From contig JAJDUA010000008.1 of assembly GCA_022826905.1 (NCBI GenBank), positions 26,315 through 90,314 on the forward strand: a DNA stretch of 64,000 nt, given 5' to 3'. The notes under the pieces are model-generated. The model made no database searches. It was not told the DNA's origin and saw only the letters and a program-made list of their open reading frames with translations. Made by a program: the position numbers and the translations under genes. Positions 8,464-17,162 of this stretch are shown here, piece by piece; position 1 is the stretch's first letter; each line of letters starts with the position of its first letter. This stretch comes from Candidatus Dadabacteria bacterium. GTDB taxonomy: Bacteria > Desulfobacterota_D > UBA1144 > Nemesobacterales > Nemesobacteraceae.

Positions 8464-8898
8464 ATGAAAGCTACTTTGATCGCTTTTCTCGTGGCTATGA
8501 TATTCGGAATTAACCCGATCTTTGAAAAACTGAGTCTGAAGGATGCCTCTCCGCTTTCGGTAATCACGATAAGGTTCATTTTCACCTCGCTGTGTCTCGT
8601 GTTTTTAGTGCTGGCGACGGGCAAATTCGCTCAAGTCGTTGATGTCGACGGCCGGACACTTTTCTGGATACTTCTGTCGGGGTTGATCGGGGGGTTGATC
8701 GGCCTTTTCCTCTATTTCACGGCTCTTCAGATGGCCGATACGTCAAAAATTGTCGCCATAGTGGCCACTTTCCCCATGTTTACGGCCATCTATGCTTATC
8801 TTTTTCTGGGAGAAAGCCCGGGGCCGATGAGGGTTACGGGAATCGCTTTTATAGTTATTGGTTCAATACTGATTGAGTGGAATCTGCTTGCAGACTAG
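8464..8898 (+). CDS. EamA/DMT-family small permease (single-domain)
   Basis: A 144-aa membrane protein with about four to five hydrophobic segments (near residues 4-18, 34-52, 66-85, 92-112 and 124-140), equal to one EamA domain instead of the usual two. PxxEKxSL near the start and FPMFTAIYAYLFLGE near residue 100 are typical. Single-domain members work as dimers. AAGGAGAA precedes the ATG. Substrate unknown. Confidence 0.8.
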   Translation: MKATLIAFLVAMIFGINPIFEKLSLKDASPLSVITIRFIFTSLCLVFLVLATGKFAQVVDVDGRTLFWILLSGLIGGLIGLFLYFTALQMADTSKIVAIVATFPMFTAIYAYLFLGESPGPMRVTGIAFIVIGSILIEWNLLAD

Positions 8899-8904
8899 GG
8901 GCGT

Positions 8905-9222
8905 CTAGAGATCCAGGGATTCTAGGTAGTCGCGGAATTCCTCAGCCATGTCAGGATGTCCGTGTCTTGATGCCGCCTGGATGCCTTTTTCATAGGCATC
9001 TTTTGCACTGTCCTCCATTCCAAGTTCAGTGTAGCAATGGCCGAGTATCCTGTAAGCGGCTCCTTCGTCGTCTTTAAGTTTGAGGTAGGCGTTAATTGTC
9101 TCTATGGTTTCCTCGTAACGGTTAAGCTTGAAATATTCATTTGCAAGACTGTAGTGAACAAGGGGGTTTGCAGAGTTTTTCTCAAGTAACTTCTTAAACT
9201 TCTGAATTCTTTCTTCTGACAT
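8905..9222 (-). CDS. Small TPR-repeat protein
   Basis: A 105-aa soluble protein made of about two to three tetratricopeptide repeats (NPLVHYSLANEYFKLNRYEE, then GAAYRILGHCYTELGMEDSAKDAYEKGI). TPR repeats bind other proteins. It is convergent with the EamA gene, 6 bp from its stop, and lies upstream of lipB's far end. Partner unknown. Confidence 0.8.
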   Translation of the reverse strand: MSEERIQKFKKLLEKNSANPLVHYSLANEYFKLNRYEETIETINAYLKLKDDEGAAYRILGHCYTELGMEDSAKDAYEKGIQAASRHGHPDMAEEFRDYLESLDL

Positions 9223-9254
9223 TTTCTACCTACCTGCCCCGATTCTGAGAATCC

Positions 9255-9932
9255 CTAGTTTATTTCTTTTTCGTCTTTCAGGATGAAGTCTTCGAAACCG
9301 AAGATACCCATGAAGTTTTTTATTACGGACTGCGTGACATCATCCATTCCAATGCTCTCTTCGTTTCCAAGCCAGCTCCCTATGGACGTTATTCTCACAT
9401 CCGTTATTCCGCAGGAGAGTATCAGCTCAAAATAATCAAGATTTGTGCTGACGTTAAGGGCAAACCCATGGTAAGTCACCCATTTCCTGATGGCTATTCC
9501 TATTGATGCTATTTTGCTTCTTTTTACCCAGACTCCCGTGACCCCGTCTATTCTTCTGCCCTCGATCTCAAAGTCACCAAGCGTCTGGATTATTACTTCC
9601 TCAATGCTTCTCAGGTGCTTTCGAATGTCCATCTCGTGATCCTTGAGATTCAGTATGGGATAGCCGACGATCTGTCCCGGACCGTGAAAGGTTATGTCTC
9701 CTCCCCTGGATGCGTGTACGAAGGAGATCCCGTGTTTTTCAAGATATTCCTTTCTTACAAGCAGGTTTCCGGTGTTTCCCTTCCTCCCGGTAGTGATAGT
9801 CGGCGGATGTTCAAGCAGAATAAGGGAGTCCGGTATTTTTTCCGCGATTCTTTTGGCGAGAAGACTTTCCTGATACTCAAGCGCCTTCTCGTAGGGAACC
9901 GTCCCGAGTTCGTATATATCCAGGGTACTCAT
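9255..9932 (-). CDS. lipB: Octanoyl-[ACP]:protein N-octanoyltransferase
   Basis: Transfers octanoate from acyl carrier protein to lipoyl domains, the first step of lipoate attachment. The 225-aa protein carries RGGDITFHGPGQ at about residues 76-87, the catalytic Lys140 in RSKIASIGI and Cys174 in LSCGITDV. It sits 27 bp after the lpd stop on the same strand; the shared role in 2-oxoacid dehydrogenase function makes co-transcription likely. Confidence 0.95.
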   Translation of the reverse strand: MSTLDIYELGTVPYEKALEYQESLLAKRIAEKIPDSLILLEHPPTITTGRKGNTGNLLVRKEYLEKHGISFVHASRGGDITFHGPGQIVGYPILNLKDHEMDIRKHLRSIEEVIIQTLGDFEIEGRRIDGVTGVWVKRSKIASIGIAIRKWVTYHGFALNVSTNLDYFELILSCGITDVRITSIGSWLGNEESIGMDDVTQSVIKNFMGIFGFEDFILKDEKEIN

Positions 9933-9959
9933 TGGGGCAATGATAAGATGTTTCTTACC

Positions 9960-11390
9960 TCAGAAATTCCTTACCCTTCCAAGCGCGTCAAGGGCCGCTT
10001 CCATTACGGCTTCAGAGAGAGTGGGGTGGGCGTGCTGGGTAGTGGCTATCTCATAGGGAGTTGTCTCCAGGGTTTTTGCCACTCCGATTTCCGCGATCAT
10101 CTCGGTCGCTCCATGGCCTATTATATGGCTTCCGAGAAGTTCTTTTGTCTTCGAGTCAAAGACCATTTTTACAAAGCCGTCCGTTTCCCCGACCGCGACC
10201 GCCTTTCCGGCGGCCCTGAAAGGAAATTTCCCTATGTCTACATCATAACCCTGGTCTTTTGCCTGTTTCTCCGTAAGGCCGATCATGGCGACTTCCGGCT
10301 GACAGTAAACGCAGCCTGGAATGGAGTCGTAATGCACTTTGGAGTTCATTCCCTTCATCCGCTCAACCGCGACGACTCCTTCCTCAGAAGCCTTGTGCGC
10401 GAGCATGGGGCCTCCGATCACGTCCCCGATAGCATAGATATTGGAGCAGGTGGTCATGTAGTTCTCGTCTGTCTTTATGAATCCTCTTTCATCGAGCTCA
10501 ACGCCCACGTCTTCAAGGCCCATGCTGTCGCCCGTTTCGTAGAAGGCAAAAGAAGTCGGCGCCGCGTTTGCGATGGCCCTTCTTCCGACCGACACAAGCA
10601 CCATGTCAGCCTTCAGAGTGGTCTGCTCACCCGAAACCGTGCTTTCTACCGTTACGGTTGCGGAACCTGAGGTTTTCTTAAGGGATTTGTACACGGTCTC
10701 GTTGAGAATAGTCATTCCCTGCTTCGTGAAAATTTTCTTTGCCTCTTTCGCTACTTCCTCGTCGGCTCCGGGCAGGATCTGTTTTTCCATCTCCACTATT
10801 GTTACCTTGCTTCCGAAAGAGTTGTATACGTAGGCAAACTCCATTCCTATGTATCCCCCGCCTATGATTACGACGGAGCGGGGAACCTCGGGGTGCATTA
10901 TCGCCTCATCGCTTGTCATTACCACTTTCCCGTCAATCTTTAGGCCGGGAAGAGTTCTGGGGACAGAACCCGTGGCAAGAAGTATCCGTTCGCTCTCTAT
11001 ATCCTGTGATTCCTTGCCTATAACTGTGATTCCGTGTTTTGACGTAAGCCTCCCGGTGCCGCTTATAAGGGTGATCTTGTTTTTCTTGAAAAGCCCTTCT
11101 ACGCCCCTGTTGAGAGAAGTCGAAGCTTTTCTGCTCTTTTTTATTACTTCTGCGTAGTCAAAAGAAAGTCCCTTGTGGGTAATTCCGTAACTCTCCGAGT
11201 CAAGGAAATGTGAGTACATCTCGGCGCATTTGAGGATTGCCTTTGAGGGTATGCATCCCCAGTTAAGGCATACTCCGCCTGGCTTGTCCCGCTCGATGAC
11301 GGCAACTTTCATCCCCATCTGCGCGGCTCTTATTGCCGATATGTATCCCCCGGGACCGGACCCTATGACTGTGAGGTCAAATTTTTGCAT
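9960..11390 (-). CDS. lpdA: Dihydrolipoyl dehydrogenase (E3)
   Basis: A 476-aa FAD disulfide oxidoreductase that reoxidises the lipoyl groups of pyruvate/2-oxoglutarate dehydrogenase or the glycine cleavage system. It shows the N-terminal GSGPGGY FAD site, the redox pair Cys41-Cys46 (GGVCLNWGC), the NAD-binding GGGYIGMEF and the C-terminal HAHPTLSEA with the catalytic His. The E1/E2 partners are not in the window. Confidence 0.96.
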   Translation of the reverse strand: MQKFDLTVIGSGPGGYISAIRAAQMGMKVAVIERDKPGGVCLNWGCIPSKAILKCAEMYSHFLDSESYGITHKGLSFDYAEVIKKSRKASTSLNRGVEGLFKKNKITLISGTGRLTSKHGITVIGKESQDIESERILLATGSVPRTLPGLKIDGKVVMTSDEAIMHPEVPRSVVIIGGGYIGMEFAYVYNSFGSKVTIVEMEKQILPGADEEVAKEAKKIFTKQGMTILNETVYKSLKKTSGSATVTVESTVSGEQTTLKADMVLVSVGRRAIANAAPTSFAFYETGDSMGLEDVGVELDERGFIKTDENYMTTCSNIYAIGDVIGGPMLAHKASEEGVVAVERMKGMNSKVHYDSIPGCVYCQPEVAMIGLTEKQAKDQGYDVDIGKFPFRAAGKAVAVGETDGFVKMVFDSKTKELLGSHIIGHGATEMIAEIGVAKTLETTPYEIATTQHAHPTLSEAVMEAALDALGRVRNF

Positions 11391-11445
11391 TTCGGGGTAA
11401 GTATATTTATAATCGGCGTGTCGTCAAAGCGCGCACTCCGACTCC

Positions 11446-12162
11446 TTAAATGGTGGGCGGGTTTTCTTTAAAGCTCGACCCGTATTTCCATATCGCATAG
11501 TCAAGAGATCTGGGAGTGACGCAAAGATGCTCGGCTGCCTTGCTGACAATCCGCTCAGCCTGACCCGGTCCAACATCTCTCTTCTCACGTCCCAGGGCTT
11601 TGGCGACGAAAGCGCAAATGTGTACATCTCCTTTTACGTAATTCTCCTCACCGGTGTACATAAGGAACATGTGTGCTGTTCTTTCTCCGATTCCCTTTAT
11701 CGAACAAAAGCTCTTTTTTATCTCGTCCGGGTGCGCTGAAGCCGTGTCCTGCAGGTTGTTGACTCCGATTTTCATCAATTCTCTCGCGGCCCAGTAAACA
11801 TTGTCGGATTTGAAAATTTCTGTTCCCGGCGATTTGAACCGGGCTTCGAATACGTCTTCTCGCATGCGGTCAAAGCCGTAGTCATGGTAATGATCTGCAA
11901 GATCTTCTAGAGTTTCCTGCTGATGAGTCGGTGGAAGAAGATTCCGACTTCGCCCCGGCCGGGTTCGTTCTATCCCGAAGTGCTTGCAATATCTACGGAT
12001 GACCGGCACAACATGTCGTTCGTAATGGCTTCTGGGTGTGAAAACCGCGTCAATCAAGGCAACCGACAGGTGCGCCGGATAAAACTCATTTCCCATCTCG
12101 GCGTTTTCAAGGAGTCCAAGTTGCTTTACCCTTTCGGCGACGTAATGGCTTTCATTTCTCAT
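11446..12162 (-). CDS. HhH-GPD superfamily protein (endonuclease III-like, no Fe-S cluster)
   Basis: A 238-aa protein with the helix-hairpin-helix SIKGIGERTAHMFLMY (about residues 153-168) followed by GDVHICAFV, where the Asp fits the catalytic aspartate of DNA glycosylases. The four-Cys cluster at the end of Nth is absent and the N-terminal half is unusual, so this is a distant member; the specific lesion is unknown. An AAGGA site precedes the ATG at 12162. It is divergent from the duplicated ATPase locus. Confidence 0.7.
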   Translation of the reverse strand: MRNESHYVAERVKQLGLLENAEMGNEFYPAHLSVALIDAVFTPRSHYERHVVPVIRRYCKHFGIERTRPGRSRNLLPPTHQQETLEDLADHYHDYGFDRMREDVFEARFKSPGTEIFKSDNVYWAARELMKIGVNNLQDTASAHPDEIKKSFCSIKGIGERTAHMFLMYTGEENYVKGDVHICAFVAKALGREKRDVGPGQAERIVSKAAEHLCVTPRSLDYAIWKYGSSFKENPPTI

Positions 12163-12188
12163 CTTAAAATCCTTATCTCCTGTTCTAG

Positions 12189-12405
12189 TCTATATTTTAA
12201 TTTGCGGAAGGCAATTCCGTTAGTTAGGATTAATTAACGGATTTCATTTCCGACAATCAAGACTAATTGAAGAGGTTCAGAAGCAGAAGTTAAACACTAT
12301 GATTCCAAGAACGATAGATATAGAAAAAAATCTTGAGAGAAGCAAGGCTCTCGTTATTTACGGCCCACGTCAGGTCAGCCAAGAAGTTCTTGTCGGAGAC
12401 TTTCC
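12189..12405 (+). repeat. Upstream copy of a tandem duplication (promoter and 5' end of the ATPase gene)
   Basis: Bases 12189-12376 repeat at 12408-12595 with a constant offset of 219 bp and about ten mismatches by my count (~95% identity). Homology resumes at 12381 after a net 14-bp loss and ends near 12405. The unit holds two palindromes, a purine-rich ribosome-site region and the first 26 codons. Confidence 0.9.
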
Positions 12406-12442
12406 GATCTATATTTTAATTTGCGGAAGGCAATTCCGTTAG
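12299..12442 (+). pseudogene. Truncated copy of the ATPase gene lacking the Walker A Gly-Lys-Thr
   Basis: The reading frame starts with the same residues as the intact gene (MIPRTIDIEKNLE) up to GPRQV. Then 18 bases encoding the Gly-Lys-Thr of the P-loop and following residues are replaced by four (AGCC at 12377-12380), and the frame runs into the next repeat and stops at 12440-12442. The resulting 47-aa peptide could not bind ATP in the normal way. Confidence 0.75.
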
Positions 12443-12640
12443 TTAAGCTAAATTAGCGGATTTCATTTCCGACAATCAAGACTAATTGAAGAGGTTCAGA
12501 AGCAGAAGTTAAATACTATGATTCCAAGAACAATAGATATAGAAAAAAATCTTGAGAAAAACAAGGTTCTCATTATTTACGGCCCACGTCAGGTCGGTAA
12601 AACAACTTCGGTCAAGAAGTTCCTGTCGGAAACCTCCTTT
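12408..12640 (+). repeat. Downstream copy of the tandem duplication (intact)
   Basis: Matches 12189-12405 and runs into the functional ATPase gene. It lacks the deletion that destroys the first copy. Confidence 0.85.
12424..12471. promoter_or_regulatory. Paired palindromes upstream of the ATPase gene (operator-like)
   Basis: CGGAAGGCAATTCCG (12424-12438; CGGAA-N5-TTCCG) and CGGATTTCATTTCCG (12457-12471; CGGA-N7-TCCG) are 33 bp apart start to start, about three helical turns. Both are conserved in the upstream repeat (12205-12219 and 12238-12252), whereas the bases between them differ. Binding by a dimeric regulator is an inference; the HhH-GPD gene, which diverges from here, could share it. 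Confidence 0.4.
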
Positions 12641-13639
12641 AAGTACGCATCATACAGTGGCGACGATCTTGAATTCTCCTACAGCTTTTCAAGATGCAGT
12701 CTTGAGAGTACAAAAAGGATTGTCGGGGAAAACCGTCTGATATTTATTGACGAGGCGCAAAAAATCGAGAATATAGGAACGGCGCTCAAGCTTATCGTGG
12801 ATAACTTTCAGGATATTTATGTTATCGCCACGGGTTCTTCCTCTTTTGATCTTGCCAATACAGCCGAAGAAACTCTGACAGGGAGAAAAAACCTTTTAGT
12901 GCTGTACCCAATTTCGATAGGCGAACTCCTGCTTCAGCAGACCCTGTATGAGTTTGAGGAAAAACTTGAAGAATATCTGATTTACGGCACTTATCCTGAG
13001 ATTATCACGCATGAAGACCAGGCGCAGAAAGAAAAAAGGATTATCGAAATCAAGGATTCGGCACTCATTAAGGACCTGCTTGTTTTTCAGAGGGTGAAAA
13101 GGTCTCGTCTCGTAATTGATCTTCTTAAGCTGCTTGCATTTCAGGTTGGCAGTGAGGTTTCCTGTAACGAGCTTGGGGAAAGACTCGGGTTAAACGAGAA
13201 GACAGTAAGGCGTTATCTGGATTTACTTGAGAAGTCTTTCGTTCTTTTCAGGCTCGATGGGTTCTCCAGAAATCTCCGCAAAGAGGTAAGCAAGATGAGC
13301 AAGTACTACTTTTATGATCTTGGCATCCGAAACGCCCTTATCTCCAACTTCAATGATCTTGGTACCAGAAATGACGTCGGGCAGCTCTGGGAAAACTTCA
13401 TGGTTCTGGAAAGAATCAAGAGAAACGCATACAGGGGGATTTCCGCAAACTACTACTTCTGGCGCACCTACGATCAGAAAGAAATAGATCTCATAGAGGA
13501 AAGAGGAGGTATGCTCTACGGATATGAGTTTAAGTGGAGAGACAACAAGAAAAAACCACCCAAGGACTGGCTCAAGACATATTCAAACGCCACGTACGAT
13601 GTCGTTACCCCGAATCAATACCTTGATTTTGTAACATGA
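12518..13639 (+). CDS. AAA-type ATPase with DUF4143 domain
   Basis: A 373-aa protein of the widespread 'ATP-binding protein, DUF4143' family. It has Walker A GPRQVGKT (residues 22-29), Walker B LIFIDEA (74-80), the sensor-like ATGSSSF, a winged-helix section around ELGERLGLNEKTVRRYLDLLE, and a C-terminal domain ending in KEIDLIEE...YEFKW that resembles a PD-(D/E)xK nuclease fold. Members are often exchanged horizontally and their role is not established. The ATG at 12518 is the same start as in the decayed upstream copy. Confidence 0.85.
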   Translation: MIPRTIDIEKNLEKNKVLIIYGPRQVGKTTSVKKFLSETSFKYASYSGDDLEFSYSFSRCSLESTKRIVGENRLIFIDEAQKIENIGTALKLIVDNFQDIYVIATGSSSFDLANTAEETLTGRKNLLVLYPISIGELLLQQTLYEFEEKLEEYLIYGTYPEIITHEDQAQKEKRIIEIKDSALIKDLLVFQRVKRSRLVIDLLKLLAFQVGSEVSCNELGERLGLNEKTVRRYLDLLEKSFVLFRLDGFSRNLRKEVSKMSKYYFYDLGIRNALISNFNDLGTRNDVGQLWENFMVLERIKRNAYRGISANYYFWRTYDQKEIDLIEERGGMLYGYEFKWRDNKKKPPKDWLKTYSNATYDVVTPNQYLDFVT

Positions 13640-13692
13640 AACGCTGGGTCTGCCTAAACGTATTCGGGGTAAGGTAATTGCGACTATCTCCG

Positions 13693-13721
13693 TTGACAAC
13701 GTAGCGGGGTGAAATTATATT
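13693..13721 (+). promoter_or_regulatory. Strong sigma70-type promoter of hrcA, giving a nearly leaderless mRNA
   Basis: TTGACA (13693-13698), 17-bp spacer, TATATT (13716-13721). Transcription would start near 13728, one or two bases before the hrcA ATG at 13730. I see no CIRCE (TTAGCACTC-N9-GAGTGCTAA) here, so HrcA autoregulation through the usual site is not supported. Confidence 0.7.
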
Positions 13722-13729
13722 TCAGAAAT

Positions 13730-14764
13730 ATGACACAGCCAATCTCTCCAAGAAATGAGGCTTTTCTGGGCTTTGTAGTGGACCACTTTATTGAGACGGG
13801 AAGTCCTATCGGTTCTTCGACCCTTATATCGAAATACGGTATAAAATGGTCTCCGGCCACGGTCCGCCAGGAGCTCAATTCACTTATGGAAGCGGGTTTT
13901 CTCGCCCAGAGTCATGTTTCTTCGGGCAGATTCCCGACGGAGAAGGGAGTTAATTATTACGTAGAAAACATTCTCCGGGTGGAAAGCTCACAGGATTCCG
14001 GCGTAAGATCCCTTGAGAACAAATACGAGGGGATCGACGGCACGCTCGATCACGTGGTAAGCGCCACGAGTTCAATACTTTCCGACTTTACGAAGCTTGC
14101 GAGTCTGGCGATGCTCCCACAGAGAAATACTCTCAGGGTTGAATCTGCCAAGCTTCTCAAGATGGGGGAGAAGGAATGTCTCATGTTCCTGGTGTTTGAG
14201 GGAGGGCTTACGGAAAAAACCTATATAAGGCTTGCCAAACCCATTCGGGACTCTCAAGTCGAGAGGATAGGTGGCTACCTAAATCGGCTGATTCTGGGTC
14301 TTACGATTGAGCAGGTGCGCAAGGTGGTGCTCGAGAAAATAAAGAGAACCACAACCGAATACAACGAAATCCTTGAAAAAGTGCTCAGGATAAGCAGCGA
14401 GCTTTTCGAGAGGGAGAGAAAAGTGGGGATATTCGTGGAAGGAAAAGCCTCAGTTATCGAGTCTCTGAGTTTTGGAGACTCGGGTCTCTATAAGACTATA
14501 ATCGAGATACTTGAGGACCAGGAATTTCTCTCCAGCCTTCTGAAATCGGTCGTAAGAGATGGCCGCTCAAAAGTCTTTATAGGTTCAGAAAAAGGAATGC
14601 CCCGCGGTTTTAGCCTCGTGGCGGCGCCCTACTACAAGGGGAACAGTTACGGGAGCTTGGGCGTGTTCGGTCCCACGCGAATGAACTATTCAAAAATCAT
14701 CCCGCTTGTGAACTACACGGCAAAAATGGTCACAAAAAGGGTTAACGGAGAAATTACGGAATGA
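13730..14764 (+). CDS. hrcA: Heat-inducible transcription repressor HrcA
   Basis: A 344-aa repressor of heat-shock operons. The N-terminal winged helix contains the HrcA hallmarks VDHFIETGSPIGSSTL and WSPATVRQELNSLMEAGFL; SGRFPTEKGVNYYV follows, then the GAF-like central domain. The GTG at 13709 would extend the frame by seven codons but lies inside the promoter spacer, so ATG 13730 is preferred. No ribosome site precedes it, consistent with leaderless translation. It overlaps grpE by 4 bp (ATGA). Confidence 0.92.
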   Translation: MTQPISPRNEAFLGFVVDHFIETGSPIGSSTLISKYGIKWSPATVRQELNSLMEAGFLAQSHVSSGRFPTEKGVNYYVENILRVESSQDSGVRSLENKYEGIDGTLDHVVSATSSILSDFTKLASLAMLPQRNTLRVESAKLLKMGEKECLMFLVFEGGLTEKTYIRLAKPIRDSQVERIGGYLNRLILGLTIEQVRKVVLEKIKRTTTEYNEILEKVLRISSELFERERKVGIFVEGKASVIESLSFGDSGLYKTIIEILEDQEFLSSLLKSVVRDGRSKVFIGSEKGMPRGFSLVAAPYYKGNSYGSLGVFGPTRMNYSKIIPLVNYTAKMVTKRVNGEITE

Positions 14765-15363
14765 GTGAGAACACAATCGCAGACGTTGAAGAGAATAAAG
14801 AAGACAGTGTGGAAGATTCGCAAGAGCCTGAACTTCATGTAGCCGAAGGAGAGGGTGAAGAAACCGAAGAAGATCTCTCCGCGGAGCTTGAAGCTTTAAG
14901 GGAGAAGTATCTAAGGCTCTCGGCAGACTTTGATAACTACAAAAAGAGGCTTGCGAGGGAAAAGCAGGAAATACTTGATTTCGGAAACACACAGAAGCTA
15001 AAGGAACTGCTTTTCGTTCTTGACAACATTGAAAGAGCCATTGAACTTTCTGAAGAATCGCACGGTGAAAAAACGGATTTCGTAGCTTTTCTTGATGGAA
15101 TAAGGCTTGTTCACGCACAATTTCTTGCAGGTCTTGGGAATTTCGGTGTTACCACAATAGACTCAGGCAAGGGAAGCAGCTTCGACCCCAATTATCACGA
15201 AGCTGTTTACAAGGAACACTCAGAAACTTACGAAAGCGGGACTATAATCTCAGAAGTCCAGAAGGGCTATCTTCTTAACGGAAGATTGCTGAGACCCTCG
15301 ATGGTATCCGTGTCTCAAGGCCCTGAAAAAACCCCCGAGGAAGATTCTGAAGAAAAAGACTGA
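14761..15363 (+). CDS. grpE: Nucleotide exchange factor GrpE
   Basis: A 200-aa cytosolic co-chaperone that drives ADP release from DnaK. Residues 1-40 are acidic and disordered, a long coiled coil follows ([23 protein letters not shown]), and the C-terminal beta domain carries FDPNYHEAV and [14 protein letters not shown]. The start overlaps the hrcA stop as ATGA, which implies translational coupling. Confidence 0.95.
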   Translation: MSENTIADVEENKEDSVEDSQEPELHVAEGEGEETEEDLSAELEALREKYLRLSADFDNYKKRLAREKQEILDFGNTQKLKELLFVLDNIERAIELSEESHGEKTDFVAFLDGIRLVHAQFLAGLGNFGVTTIDSGKGSSFDPNYHEAVYKEHSETYESGTIISEVQKGYLLNGRLLRPSMVSVSQGPEKTPEEDSEEKD

Positions 15364-15389
15364 CGAAAAGCTCGTCCCGCAATTCCCAA

Positions 15390-16469
15390 ATGGCTAAAGA
15401 CTACTACGAAATACTTGGTGTTGAGAGAAATGCTTCACCTGAAGACATAAAAAGTTCCTACAAGGATCTTGCCTTCAAGTATCATCCGGATCGCAACCCA
15501 GGCGACGAGAACGCTGAAGAGAAGTTCAAGGAAATAAACGAGGCTTACCAAGTGCTCAATGACAGGGACAAAAGGGCCCGTTATGACAGTTTCGGTCACA
15601 TGTCGGGCGACGGCATGGGCGGTTTCTCGGGATTCGGTGATCTTTTCGGCGATCTTTTCGATGACGTCTTCACGGGAGGAATGGGCAGGAGGAGAGCCCG
15701 CCAAGGGCAGAATCTGCAATACAGCCTTGAAGTGGATTTTGATGAAGCTGCTTTTGGTACTCAAAAAGAGGTAAAAGTCAGAAAAAGAAAACTCTGCGAT
15801 GATTGTTCCGGTTCCGGAGCCGAAGTGGGGGGAGAGTCAATTTGTGACCGTTGCGGAGGCAGGGGGTCAATTGCCTTCTCCCAGGGACCGTTCTCGGTAA
15901 GCCAAAGTTGTCCTTCCTGCGGAGGAAGCGGAAAGATCATAACGAATCCCTGCAAGAGTTGCAGGGGTTTCGGGCTTACTCACACCGAAAAGGCGGTAAA
16001 GGTCAACATACCTGCCGGTATCTCAAGCGGAATGAGGCTTGTGATAAGAGGGGAAGGGGAACCTGGAGATCAGGGAGCCCCTCCGGGAGATTTGTATATA
16101 CAGGTGGGCGTGAGGGAACACCCTATTTTCAGACGGGACGGAAATGACATCGTGTGCGAGTTTCCGATAAGCTTCACTCAAGCCGCCCTTGGGGACGAGG
16201 TTGACGTTCCGATTCTAAAAGGTACCACCAAAATGAAAGTTCCCGCCGGAACCCAGCCGGGACAGACCTTCAGGCTCAGAGGAAAGGGATTGGTTGATGT
16301 GGAATCGGGGAGTCTCGGCGATCAGTATGTCATGGTTAAGGTGGTAATACCTCAAAAGCTCACCAAAAAACAGAAGGAAACTTTAAAGGAATTCGCCGTA
16401 AATTACAACGAAGAGAAAGAACCTCTGATCGAGAAATACTTCAATAAAATAAGAGAGTTAATTCACTGA
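15390..16469 (+). CDS. dnaJ: Chaperone DnaJ (type I, with zinc fingers)
   Basis: A 359-aa Hsp40. It has the J domain with HPD at residues 32-34, a Gly/Phe-rich linker (about 70-100), four CxxCxGxG-type repeats binding two zinc ions (about 130-195) and the two C-terminal peptide-binding domains. It lies 26 bp after grpE. The operon order is hrcA-grpE-dnaJ with no dnaK between, so DnaK must be encoded elsewhere. Confidence 0.96.
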   Translation: MAKDYYEILGVERNASPEDIKSSYKDLAFKYHPDRNPGDENAEEKFKEINEAYQVLNDRDKRARYDSFGHMSGDGMGGFSGFGDLFGDLFDDVFTGGMGRRRARQGQNLQYSLEVDFDEAAFGTQKEVKVRKRKLCDDCSGSGAEVGGESICDRCGGRGSIAFSQGPFSVSQSCPSCGGSGKIITNPCKSCRGFGLTHTEKAVKVNIPAGISSGMRLVIRGEGEPGDQGAPPGDLYIQVGVREHPIFRRDGNDIVCEFPISFTQAALGDEVDVPILKGTTKMKVPAGTQPGQTFRLRGKGLVDVESGSLGDQYVMVKVVIPQKLTKKQKETLKEFAVNYNEEKEPLIEKYFNKIRELIH

Positions 16470-16814
16470 AGCTGAAGTATTATCTAATACTCCTAAAGCT
16501 CTTGTGAAGTTCTGACTTAGTGAGCGTTCCGACTCAGAAGAGAACAGTGCTGTTGCAGACGTCGGGTTCAACGAAGATTGCGACGCTCATGCAACTCTTT
16601 CCTCAAAGGCTTCCGGTCGTCGACCCATTTTAGTTTTCGAGGCTTTCTGGACAGAAAACGCTCCATAACGACTTCGTACTCATCTTCTCTGTTTTTCATC
16701 TCTTCCAGAAGCTTGCCGACCCAACTTCAGAACCGCGAGCGCGGCGTATACATCAGGTGCGCCCTGCGTTCGGACGCAATGGGTCCGGAACCCGGACACG
16801 GTATTTTCGGAAAA
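16470..16814. other. Intergenic stretch with a possible gene remnant
   Basis: No clear gene. On the minus strand a frame ending at 16568-16570 reads about 50 codons downstream of an in-frame stop, with a possible ATG giving 43 residues rich in Lys, Arg and Glu (begins MKNREDEYEV, contains KWVDDRKPLRKEL). It could be a decayed antitoxin-like gene, but I do not recognise it and coding status is doubtful. No hairpin terminator for dnaJ is obvious. Confidence 0.3.
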
Positions 16815-17087
16815 TTACCCCCCGGCGATTGCCGGAATGATTGATACGACGTCTCCGTCGTTGAGTTTCGTGTCCATTCCCTCAAGAAACCTTATGTCCT
16901 CATTGTTCACGTAGAGATTTATGAATCTCCTTACGTTTCCGCTTTCATCGCAGAGTCGGTTCTTGATGCCTGGACATTCGCTCTCAAGTTCCTCTATGAG
17001 AACCGATACTGTGGATGCTTCTATGTCAAGCTCGTCCCTGTCTCCCGAGAGCTTTCTAAGAGGGGTTGGAATTCTTACAGATACCAT
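16815..17087 (-). CDS. MoaD/ThiS-family sulfur carrier protein
   Basis: A 90-aa ubiquitin-like protein ending in Gly-Gly, the C-terminus that is adenylated and thiocarboxylated in sulfur carriers. It has the beta-grasp pattern ([12 protein letters not shown] at the start, [16 protein letters not shown] at the end). It follows thrC by 75 bp on the same strand. A sulfur-carrier next to threonine synthase recalls alternative methionine/cysteine sulfur-transfer sets, but no JAMM protease or E1 enzyme is adjacent, so MoaD-like, ThiS-like or amino-acid roles all remain open. Confidence 0.85.
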   Translation of the reverse strand: MVSVRIPTPLRKLSGDRDELDIEASTVSVLIEELESECPGIKNRLCDESGNVRRFINLYVNNEDIRFLEGMDTKLNDGDVVSIIPAIAGG

Positions 17088-17162
17088 GTTTTTCTCCCGT
17101 TTTTTCCTAGGTTTATCCGAAATTCTGCTTCTAACCGGATACTATGACTATAACACGTAACG

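Noticed and set aside
9615..10670. 351-codon plus-strand frame opposite lipB and lpdA
   Set aside because: It lies entirely antisense to two well-conserved genes, has no family motifs and reads like a mirror of their codon pattern.
13709..13730. GTG start for hrcA
   Set aside because: It falls inside the spacer of the best promoter and would need another promoter further upstream.
13640..13730. CIRCE operator upstream of hrcA
   Set aside because: The TTAGCACTC/GAGTGCTAA arms are not present here, nor did I see them elsewhere in the window.
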